A DNA stretch of 64,000 nt, from contig JAVHZZ010000010.1 of the NCBI GenBank assembly GCA_036250195.1, forward strand, positions 80,893,257 to 80,957,256. The letters are read 5' to 3'. A program made the position numbers and the translations under genes. The notes below the pieces were generated by a model that was given only the letters and a program-made list of their open reading frames with translations, searched no databases and was not told the DNA's origin. Every line of letters begins with the position of its first letter. Within the stretch, counting starts at the first letter, position 1. This document shows, piece after piece, positions 34,880 to 44,634 of the stretch. The stretch is from Mixophyes australis. Its lineage: Eukaryota; Chordata; Amphibia; Anura; Limnodynastidae.

Positions 34880-35141
34880 TTTCATTAGTAGCTAATAAAA
34901 CTAGTTAAGAGAGGCTGGCTAAAAAACTTCTACATTCTTCTCTCCTAAAGTTGATGAAAAGAGTATTGCTAATAGTGGCAGGTTAGGGAAAAACAAAACA
35001 GTTTTAAATGATGTGTGCAAAATGCTACTGGTTATACCCTGTTTTGAAAGACAGAGAAAGGAAAAAGGGAAATGGAATTACTTTATATGTAAATGATGAG
35101 ATAAAAGTAACTTTAATACAGGAACGAACCAAACGGCTCCT
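34880..35141 (+). mobile_element. CR1/L2-type LINE endonuclease fragment, part 1
   Basis: Codons near 35040-35125 read GNGITLYVNDEIKV, like the GGVALYV block of LINE apurinic endonucleases. The fragment is interrupted by the younger L2/MITE block and appears to resume at 37.06 kb. Confidence 0.5.
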
Positions 35142-35144
35142 TTA

Positions 35145-35803
35145 GGGGTCTATTTACCAATGACCGCATAATATGAATGAAACTTTTCAATCCTCATCGC
35201 ATAGATGCGGATTGAAAAGTTTATCGTATGTATTAAAAAATCAACACAGGAACAGCCGTTCCGAAAAACGGCTGCTCCTGTGAAGATTAACACTTACCTG
35301 TCACTGAAGTCTTCTCTTCTCCTCCCTCTGCGGTGCTGCTCGCCCCTCTTTCAATCCCTGTGCGCATGCGCCGACCAGTAAACTCGGGCATGCGCACAGA
35401 GATCCCTGTCTGACGGAACCTGAGGCAAGTGTGGAGGGATCACATGATCCCTCCACACATGCGCTGTGCAGCCCTGCTCGTCAGAGCAGCGCTGTTTTCA
35501 GTGAAACTTTTCAATTATGGTAATGTACGCCAGCTTCAGATGGCGCCAGCTTCAGATGGCGTACGTTACCATGATTGAAAACTAAGTATCAGTCATTGAT
35601 ACATAGCGTTACTGAGCACTTCCCATACACTTTTATGGGGAGTGCTCAGTAAACCGATGAGAGAAGCAAAGCAGCAGATATCTGAGATATCTGCTGCGAT
35701 GCTGCAATAATACATAGTAATTTAGTGGTAAGTCCCCGAAAACTGCTGTTTTCGGGGATTTACCTGTAAATTAGAGGGGAGAGATCTTTGATAAATAGGC
35801 CCC
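35145..35803. mobile_element. Harbinger-like MITE (659 bp)
   Basis: Termini GGGGTCTATTTACCAA and TTGATAAATAGGCCCC, flanked by TTA (35142-35144, 35804-35806). Internal hairpins are present, for example tcgcatagatgcgga and gtacgccagcttcag repeats. It is inserted inside the LINE described next. Confidence 0.8.
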
Positions 35804-35806
35804 TTA

Positions 35807-37021
35807 GAGTTTCTACCTTTGTCACATCCTCACCTCCCACTATCTGTTGGGGTCCTACAAGGCTCTGTTCTTGGCCCTTTAATTTTTTCAACTCTTCTTT
35901 TAGTCACTAATTTGCTCATTCGGCCTCCAACACCACATCTATACTGATGACACCCAAATCTATATCTCTTCCCCTGACCTCTCTCCTTCTGTAATATCTC
36001 GAGTAACCATCTGTCTTTCTGCTATCTCCACATGGATGTCACAACGCTATCTAAATCTTAACATGTCCAAAACAGAGCTTATTATCTTCCCTCCTGCCAG
36101 AGTCACCACTTGCCGTCAAATCTCCCTCACTGTCAACAACACCAGAATTTCCTCAGTCTCCCAAGCCTGCTGCCTTGGTGTCACACTTGACTCCACCCTC
36201 TGCTTTATTCCTCACATCCAGACTCTCTCCCAGTCCTATTGACATCACCTTAAAATTATTGTTAGAATACGCCCTTTTCTTACTCAACATGCTACCAAAA
36301 CTCTTATCCATTCTATCATCATCTCCCGTCTTGACTATTGCAACCTCCTGCTATCTCAGATTCCTGACACCCATATATCCACACTTCAATCCATTCTAAA
36401 TGATGCTGCAAGACTGATCTTCCTTTCTCATCGCTCCACATCTGCTGCACTACTTTGCAAAACCCTACACTGGCTCCCTGTGTCCTCCAGAATAAAATTC
36501 AAATTACTCACCCTTACCTACAAAGCCCTCAACAACATAACCCTGCATACATCTCAAATCTCATATCAAAATACTCTCCCTCCTGCCTTCTTAGATCTAC
36601 CTCTGACCTGTGCCATGTCTCTTCTCTGGTAATTACTTCTCACTCCCGCCTACAGGACTTCTTCTGTGCTGCTCCCCACTTATGGAATTCCCTACCATGC
36701 TCAATAAGACTTTCCCACAGCTTTCAAATCTCTGGACGCTCTTTGAAAACCCATCTCTTTTATAGAGGTGACCGTATCCCCGATAACACTATTCACACTA
36801 ATGCATCCTCACAACTGTCCAAATCTCCACATTTGCTCCTCTTGTTTCAGCTGTGCTCTCTTGCACTTAAAATGTAAGCTCTCTAATGAGCAGGGTCCGT
36901 CATACCCTTTGTTTTCATGTTTGCGTTTATTTTGTCTACCTTTTATGTTCCTGTTTTATGTATGTCCTGTTTTCCCTACTGTACGGCGCTGCGGAGCACT
37001 GTGGCACCTTACAAATCTACG

Positions 37022-37054
<33 letters not shown>

Positions 37055-37055
37055 T
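35807..37055 (+). pseudogene. L2-like LINE reverse transcriptase 3' half and tail
   Basis: The decayed frames hold RT motifs in order: QGSVLGP (~35860), a YADD-type box reading YTDDTQIY (~35940), KTELIIFPP (~36070), LGVTLDSTLCF (~36175), SRLDYCNLL (~36325), LHWLPVSSRIKFKLLTLTYK (~36470) and APHLWNSLP (~36680). The tail gtacggcgctgcgga and an (ATA)n end (37021-37055) follow. It is 5'-truncated with several frameshifts and stops, so it is inactive. Confidence 0.85.
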
Positions 37056-37061
37056 TACAAG

Positions 37062-37640
37062 GCACTGCACAAAGGATTGAGAGTATTTGTGTCACTATTG
37101 ATACAGGTGAGATAGAGGTTTTTGAAATAGAATAATTTATTGACCACCAGGACAAGATGAGAAATTCAATAGATTATTAATAGATGAAACCTGAAATATC
37201 AATGAACAGTGAGATGATACTAATGGGAGACGTCATCATACCTGATGTGGATTGGAATCTGTCAATTACTAAATCAGCAGGAAGTATTGACAGTCTGGAT
37301 TGCTTGCGTGAGGCATCTCTAGCAATTAGTTAAGAAAACTAACATGCAAGGAAGCAATCCTAGATTTAGTTCTCATAAATGGAAATGTAGCATCATATGT
37401 GTCTGTAAGAGAGAACTTGGAGTCAGTGTGGTTTAATAAACAGACATAAGAAAAGCAGAACTGCACCAAAACAAAGGTTTTATATTTCTCTATGCAAATA
37501 AGAAATTGCTTTAGAGAATCTCCGACAGAGTGTAATTGATAGAATGTAGGAACAGTGGAAGAAATTAAAAAATACAATATAAACTGCAACAGAACTTTCT
37601 GCCAGACATGTTAGGGCCATAATAAGAGGTGTGCAAGAGG
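37062..37640 (+). mobile_element. CR1/L2-type LINE endonuclease fragment, part 2
   Basis: Codons near 37216-37257 read ILMGDVIIPDVDWN and near 37350 AILDLVLINGN. These are typical of LINE endonuclease (GDFN-type and DLVLTN-type blocks). It probably continues 34880-35141 across the younger insertion. Degenerate. Confidence 0.55.
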
Positions 37641-38151
37641 GGCGCAGGGAATGCATATTTTACTTTGGTTACAATTGAGGGTTTGGTGGCATCACATTAC
37701 CTTATTGCCTAAGCCGCTAATATTTTCTCATCCTAGTTACGGCTTAGTAAATAAGGGTGAAAAATTGTTCCTCGGATACATTAGTGAAAGGAAAAAAGAG
37801 GGAGGGATAATAAGACTAAAAAACAAGGGATATTTTGAAGGAGGTAAAGAAATTGAAGACTGATTAAAAACTTATTCTTGTTCTGCATTTACTGTTGAAA
37901 ATTCAAAAGGGTCACCAACACTAAAAGGAGAAGATATTATATCCTACTGTACTGCAGACATGAATATATTTACTAGGAAGACGTGGTGCTAGAAGAACCC
38001 TTCTAATTAAAAGTAGATAAGTCAATGTTTACTGACGTTGTGCATTTGAGAGTATTGTAGCACCATTCATCAAACATTTTAACCAAATTACAGGTGTAAT
38101 CTAATAGTAATTAAGAGTTACTATGAAAATTAAACTGCCTATAGCATTTGT
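37641..38151. other. Unassigned sequence
   Basis: Possibly further LINE remnant, but no motif could be named. Confidence 0.4.
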
Positions 38152-38502
38152 ATTCATCATCATCATGTATTTATATAGCACCACTGATTCCGCAGCGCAG
38201 TACAGAGAACTCATTCACATCAGTCCCTGCCCCCATTGGAGCTTACAGTCTATATTCCCTAACATACACACACACAGACAGACAGACAGAGAAAGACAGA
38301 CTAGGGTCAATTTTGATAGCAGCCAGTTAACCTACTAGTATGTTTTTGGAGTGTGGGAGGAAACCAGAGCACCTGGAGGAAACCCATGCAAACACAGGGA
38401 GAACATACAAACTCCACACAGTTAAGGCCATGGTCAGAAATTGAACTCATGACCCCAGTGCTATGTGGCAGAAGTGCTAACCCCTTAGCCACCATGCTGC
38501 CC
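38152..38502 (-). mobile_element. tRNA-derived SINE with LINE-like tail, copy 1
   Basis: Read on the minus strand: a tRNA-like head with a degenerate box B (gagttcaatttc), a conserved middle (gtttcctccaggtgctctgg), then a 3' tail with cgctgcggaatcagtggtgc and (atg)n. Good full-length copy. No target duplication was assigned. Confidence 0.8.
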
Positions 38503-38744
38503 TAATTTACACCTGTTTATGGTGTGTCACGTGCCAGATTCAAATTCCCTTTTTTTCAATCACCCATCTCTGTACTAAGGTGTTTGTAACATATATGTTG
38601 TGTTGTGTTTTCCCTGAGATGTCTGGGTGGATTCAAGAGGTTCTCCCAATTCGTCCCCTGTTAATGCAAAGTATCTTCATCCTCACAGTGAGCATATTAG
38701 AAGACGTGGGTGAAGACACTGTGCTGAAAGTGAGTACTGTGAAC

Positions 38745-38894
38745 CAGAGGCGGAACTTGCGAGCTGTGGGCCCCCTGGTCCATGGAGGAGGGAACTGAGG
38801 CCCCCGACCCTCTGCATCTGCCATGCATTGAGTCCCGTGTCTCCATGGGCCCCGGTGCACAGCACCTGCAGCACCAATGGTAGTTCCGCCACTG
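38745..38894. mobile_element. hAT-type MITE (150 bp)
   Basis: Ends CAGAGGCGGAACT and AGTTCCGCCACTG, with 8-bp duplications ctgtgaac (38737-38744) and ccgtgaac (38895-38902) differing at one base. Same family as 7060-7206. Confidence 0.8.
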
Positions 38895-38902
38895 CCGTGA
38901 AC

Positions 38903-39418
38903 ACTTCATATCTGCAACATCCCACTCAAGAGTGGAGTGAGAGGATGTTAGATGTTTATATGGTTTATTTTTAAACTAAGAGAATTCCTTTTGTAATGTT
39001 AAATGCAATTTAAGTTAAATATAACCAGATCTTGTGCTGATTTCACAAAGTCCCCTAATACGGAAACATTTCAGAAAGATCTGGTAAAAGCAGCAAAGAG
39101 TGAAAAAAAAAAATATCTTCTATTAAAATAGTTTCTTCAATACAAATAATTTGATACATTTTTTAAAGATTATTTTAATATCTAAATGCCTTCATGGTTT
39201 TATATATGCCAATTAGTTTAAGAATAAAGTGTTATTATAAATTGTATACATTCAATATTAATATTAATTTTATGTATATATTTTACAAAAAAGTCTGTCA
39301 CACTGTATTGCAGTTTATTGTTAGTCCCCATATACTACATATTACCATATGTTATAAATGCACTCACCACATTTGTGATTTGGATGTTACTCCAAGGGGT
39401 GAAACAGGATTTCAACAC
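38903..39418. other. Unassigned AT-rich sequence
   Basis: Nothing recognised. Confidence 0.5.
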
Positions 39419-39421
39419 TCA

Positions 39422-39596
39422 GGGGTATATTTACTAAACTGTAGGTTTGAAAAAGTGGAGATGTTGCCTATAGCAACCAATCAGATTCTAGCTGTCATTT
39501 TGTAGAATGCACTAAATAAATGAAAGCTAGAATCTGATTGGTTGCTATAGGCAACATCTCCACTTTTCAAAACCCGCAGTTTAGTAAATCTAGCCC
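39422..39596. mobile_element. Palindromic 175-bp MITE, copy 3
   Basis: GGGGTATATTTACTAAAC ... GTTTAGTAAATCTAGCCC (end motif partly quoted), flanked by TCA (39419-39421, 39597-39599). Same length as copy 2 and near-identical arms. Confidence 0.85.
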
Positions 39597-39599
39597 TCA

Positions 39600-41515
39600 A
39601 TCTAGAACTCACTTATCACACAGGTTACAGATTTAGATGACATACACACTAAAGCAGGTCTCTCATATACATAAACATTCAATAGCTGCCACCACTTACT
39701 GTATTAGGGCAATAGGACTCTAAAACCTCTGTTATATGAAGGTACACACTGGCACACATATGCACTTTGTTAGCAAAACAGGTTAATAGTTCACACACCA
39801 ACATTCAAGGGATTAACATATCACACTCTAGCAAACAAACAAACAACATTTCACCTCTTAAAAGACTTGTGGATTTGTTAGCGCAACATGGACAAACTTA
39901 TTAAATTTTAACTTCAATATGACAAGATACAGGGCATTGGATATAATAAAAACATATAATAATGACATAAAATATGCAATAACATTTAGAAATAAAATGG
40001 ATTAAAATACAGAAATAGAACTCATACGTAGATTGTATTGTCTGATTACCTGGGACAAGGCAGGGTTGAAATGGACAGCTTCTCAATTGTATTGAATACC
40101 CCAAAACAGACAATATCCAATAACATTGTGAGGATTTACAACCATGTTCCACTGGGAGGTGCCTCAGAGTGGCAGTGTATATACCAATGTAGGGAGGAGA
40201 TACCTCGTGGGTGTGAATCAAAGTCTGTTCAGAAATAGTTCAAAATTCTTATAACTGCCATATCTTTTCTCTGACACCTAACCAAGGCATAATTCCCCAT
40301 TCCGTAACCTGGTCATAACTTCCCACATATTTGCATATGAAATATGATGTTATTATGACATTAAGTCTCATTTCAGATGATACGTGTTTACTGTAGTTAC
40401 TCGGTACAGCTGTTGTTTATAATTAGCACACCTCATCAGTTTTTGTTCCCGAGTTTAAGAAAGCACAACGATTTCTCAAAACATTAAATATGAAGAAGTG
40501 TGTTTTGATGTTTACACCTTCTGTATAAATAAATGGGCAGTTTGTCATGGGTGCTGTCAGGAGAACAGTCATATGCTAATGAAAGTATTCCTTTGCTTTC
40601 ACAAGCACAATTCACCAGGAATTGTCACCTCTGAGCCTTGGATCCAGGGAGTCCGTTGTAGCTGACAACAATAATAACACCTTTGACTACTGACATTCCC
40701 TTGTCTTCTTATTTTACATAAGAAATGAAATGGTTTATCAGATTTGCCAAAAGATTGGGCGACTCTGTCTGATTTGTGTCACAGATATGCCAAGCTGCAT
40801 TCCTGAGAGCGTTAGCTTACTAGGTGTGAGAAACTCTTCCTGTCAACAAGACACAGGACATATGCCCAGCAGGATGTCTGCTGTAAGGGAAGATGCCAAG
40901 TAATTGAAATGAACACCTTTGTTTACTAGCCATAGTGACTTCCGAAATAACACACAATAAATACTTCAGATATTTTAACCCTTCTCCATGTTATAATAAT
41001 GATTTTCATATTTTATGTCTATCGCTAAACTACATAATCTATACTATATTCTCTCATGAAATCTAGAATAAAGATTTGTGCTTCCCTTTGACCTGACAGG
41101 ATATGCATGTCTGAGTATTCATTTCAGAATACATGTACCGGAATTGGTTTTTTTAAATAGTTGCCAACTCTATTCAGTAGTTTTATGTAGTTCGCAGTAA
41201 TTATTTTAGTCTCTATTATGCCATATTGAAAATCTTAAAGTATAGTAAGATATAATTATGTGCATTATGTGTTTATGATGAGGAGGTAGTGTTATTGCTT
41301 CCATTGCAACTGTAAATAATTTCAATGAGGATGTTTTGCAATACCTGAGAACAGCATGGGGATTATCACAGCTTTTAATTTATTATTTTTGATTCACCAA
41401 TACAGGCATCATCTCTGTGTATCAGATATCGTTCTTTATTTACATGTATATCAACGGTGATAAGGATATATTATGTACACAAAAGCACCATGTCCCATAT
41501 ACATCACAAATTCTA
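39600..41515. other. Unassigned AT-rich sequence
   Basis: No coding exon or repeat border recognised on either strand. Confidence 0.45.
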
Positions 41516-41523
41516 TCTGCACA

Positions 41524-42643
41524 CAGTGTCGGACTGGCCTGCCGGGGAGCCGGGCTATCCCCCGGGAGGCCCTGTTGCCTGATAACCCCGTCCTCTTTGT
41601 TGGTGGGGCGGAGCAGAGAATTACTGAGTTGCGGTCAGTCTACATATGAAACGGAGACTGTCAAACTAATAAATCCCTTCCTACAGCCAGCACGTGAGAA
41701 CACTTCCTGCTCCCGAGACAGAAATGCTGCACAGTGACACAGATCTCAGATTACTCCTTCTGTTGTAGTTGCAGGCGTCCTGTAGTCATAAAGTTGCCGT
41801 CCTAACTGCAGTGTGAGTCCCTGTAATCAGTAAGTGTAATAAATCGTGCAACTTCTCTAGAGCTCTCAACTGTGTGACCTCGGAGGGAGGGAGATAAATT
41901 AGAATGGCTTCATGGCAATATACGTCTTCAGTGCCTCTATAAAAGGATCCTATTGCAGCTGACCAATGAATGGATTCCTAATAAACTAGTACCAAATTCA
42001 CTGTTTATATCATGTTTCATGTTTATTTGTTTTCAATCAATTTTGGGACTCTATTCCCTATAGAAGCATATCTTAATCAGAATAAAACACATTGAGACAG
42101 TTAGTTCCTTATAGGATTGCATCTGCTATATGCTTTAATATTAATGTTTTGCTTTTGTCCTTTGTAGTGGCATTGGATTATTATTGATTGTACATTTTGT
42201 GGGTAGATCATTTTTTAGAGTCCTGTTTTTATTTGCCAGTGTCTAGAGTGTAGGGAGTGTGATAAGTTTTATGTAATATTTTAAATGTGCATATATTTTT
42301 ATGCTAATAAATTTGTGGTTTCTATAGTGCTTCATGGATATATTAATTTTTAGTCTATACCCTTATATTGTGGTTTTCATATGATGAATGGTTGATCTCT
42401 AGTGCTGTACTATAGCATTTCTTTTCTGTGTACACTATGAGAGAAGAGAACACTAACCACAAAGAATGGACAGCACACAGAGGGGGAGTGAAAGGGAAAT
42501 GTGAGCAGATGGACACAGAGGGTATAGCCTTGCATTTAATATGTATCTGTCCCTAGTGATACAAAGCATCTAAAATGAATTCAATGGGGGCCCCTACCGC
42601 TGCATTTCCCCCGGTGGGCCCTTCATGTCCCAGTCCGACACTG
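41524..42643. mobile_element. hAT-type non-autonomous element (1120 bp)
   Basis: Ends CAGTGTCGGACTGG and CCAGTCCGACACTG, with a perfect 8-bp duplication tctgcaca (41516-41523, 42644-42651). The subterminal sequence is GC-rich (ccccgggaggcc, ccccggtgggcc); the interior is AT-rich without ORFs. It sits about 300 bp upstream of the candidate b4galnt4 promoter. Confidence 0.85.
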
Positions 42644-42954
42644 TCTGCACACACACTAAAAATTGCTCTTTTTCCAAAGTATACAATGCTGCATCCTGTA
42701 TCAGCTTTGAGCATCCCTGCAAACACAAAGGCTTCTTCCATCCACTCCGAGCGGACCATCATAAGAAATAGGGGGGGGTTTATCACGGATTTTGGGATAA
42801 ACCCCAAGCAATCCCTGTATCAATCTCAAACCGTGACACACACATTTTAAATATATTTCTGATACCGATATTAAACCCCTAGAACAAAACTATATGAAAT
42901 ACCAGTCTATTTGTGCCAGTGATGCATATCCTCCCCCCCCCCTGATTATGAAAT

Positions 42955-43497
42955 GGTTTCTCCCGCAAGGTGTGCGCGCGTTGGCGTGGAGATGGACGCC
43001 GGGTGCAACCTAACCATTTGCTGTCCCGTTAATCTGAGCGTCTGGTTCGACGGCTTCCAAACCTTAGGCCGTCCATTGGCTGCTGCCTGCCAGTGTTTAA
43101 AGTGGTCCCGTGTCAAGCTTGGTTGCACTGCAGCGTTGATGCTCCAGAGGAGACAGCGAGAGACGGTCGGGAATGCAAAAAGAGACAGTCCGAGGTTGAG
43201 ACTTTCAGGATAACCCGACCTGACAGCGGAGGCGCACGAATAGTTGGAGATAAGTCCATTCAAATCTCTAGAGAAAAATTGCTTTTTGGAAGAAGAGAGA
43301 CGGCTATCGCTGCAAGAAGAGAGCATGGAGGGGAAATAAACAGTTGCAGTCGCCAGTAGGAAGGAAACACCGTAGCAGGGAGGCACCTGTGGAACGAATA
43401 CGGTTGTTTTACAGTGCATAAATCATGTGAGGGGGTAACACATCAGCAGAGAGAGAGAGAGAAGGACATCCAGACAGAGACTGCCCAGGAGAGCTCG
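42955..43497 (+). promoter_or_regulatory. b4galnt4: CpG-rich candidate promoter and 5' UTR exon of b4galnt4
   Basis: CpG dinucleotides are clearly denser here (gtgcgcgcgttggcg and the following 400 bp) than in the flanks. A plausible noncoding exon ends ctcg|gtgaga (43497/43498). A matching acceptor, cctactcacattgacag at 44398, precedes the exon with the start codon. The transcription start is not determined and no TATA box is evident, in keeping with a CpG-type promoter. Confidence 0.45.
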
Positions 43498-44398
43498 GTG
43501 AGAGGGTGATCTCAGAGGGCCTGTGAGCTTTCTAATGCATCACATGAGTGACAGTCTCAGGGTGGATTTCCTAGGATGATTGAGAATCATGTGAGCGGTT
43601 GGATCACAAGCCTATCTGTGTGTTTGATATATTCCAGTGCTTCTCTTTATAAGCTGTCACTTAAATGTATGTCTGTGCTACAGTGTGTCTATTCATAGGC
43701 TGAGAGCTGTACCTCACTGGAGTGTCTGTTTCTGGATATTATCACATCCTTGCTAGTGTCATCTGGAGTATGTATTGAAGGTGTCTTCTTGTTACAGTCT
43801 GTTATGCATTTATGTTAGGAGTTTATTATTAATATTATTCTATTAAGTTATAAGGTGTAAATATTGACTATGTATCCTGTGACATTTTTACCGGTTAAGT
43901 CATGGAGGATATTTCGGTGATGTACGGTTTGTCCTAGATCCTTTATATGCGATTAATATTCATTTGAAGATTTGGATTTCAGAGCCTCGCTAAATCAGAC
44001 TACAGATGTTTTTAAATGTGAAGACTATCAGAAGATTAATCAAAGCGAGTATTCTACATATTGTTTACTCCTAATGGTATAAGTTCCAGTTACTGTGCAG
44101 TACATTTTTAGTTGCATTCTGCGGTCGGCTGATGTGATCCATTGTATATTCAGGATTATAGTAGAAGTCTGTTCAACAGGTGCTACTGAGAGTTTTTGGG
44201 CTTATAGTTTATACATTCTATAAAGTTTTCAGTGATGCGATTTGCCATTGTATTATATATGTGCATATTTTTCAGTGTTTCTTTACTTTTGTTTGTTAAC
44301 TGATGCATGGCTGTGATTCTTCTGACCACCTTCTTTATTACAATCTTGTGCCGTCAGGCTTTTGCATCTGACATTGTTTTCCCTACTCACATTGACAG
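43498..44398 (+). other. Probable intron in the b4galnt4 5' UTR
   Basis: Bounded by the inferred gtgaga donor and gacag acceptor. AT-rich, no features seen. Confidence 0.4.
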
Positions 44399-44469
44399 CC
44401 CCTTTGGCTTGATGTGCCCTGGAAATATGTGAGGGAGCCCTGCCCGCGGCCCCACCGCTGAGCTTGGTG

Positions 44470-44502
44470 ATGATGCCGGCAGGATGCCTTGGTTGCCAGT
44501 GA
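44470..44502 (+). CDS. Upstream ORF overlapping the b4galnt4 start
   Basis: ATGATGCCGGCAGG... opens a 10-codon frame ([10 protein letters not shown]) ending in TGA at 44500-44502. It spans the main ATG at 44484 in another frame. Scanning ribosomes would meet it first, so it could lower b4galnt4 translation. It is only relevant if the transcript includes this segment, which the inferred acceptor at 44398 predicts. Confidence 0.4.
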   Translation: MMPAGCLGCQ

Positions 44503-44634
44503 AGAAGATCCGTAGGCAATTTAAGCTGCTGCTCTTGCTGGTGCTACTTACCTCAGCTGTCTGGGTCACCTACCTGCACATCAGTCTTGCAAGACAGGGC
44601 AAAGCACTTAAGCTACCCTTCGTCTACAGTAGAG
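44484..44634 (+). CDS. b4galnt4: b4galnt4 coding exon 1
   Basis: ATG at 44484 (A at -3) encodes [14 protein letters not shown], then the membrane anchor [17 protein letters not shown] and the start of the stem. 50 codons plus 1 nt; donor AGAG|GTAATT. The exon probably starts at 44399 after a cag acceptor, which makes it also part 5' UTR. Confidence 0.85.

Noticed and set aside
43093..43419. Short frames in the CpG-rich segment as coding exons
   Set aside because: They overlap on both strands and show no family resemblance. The segment is better read as a promoter and 5' UTR exon.
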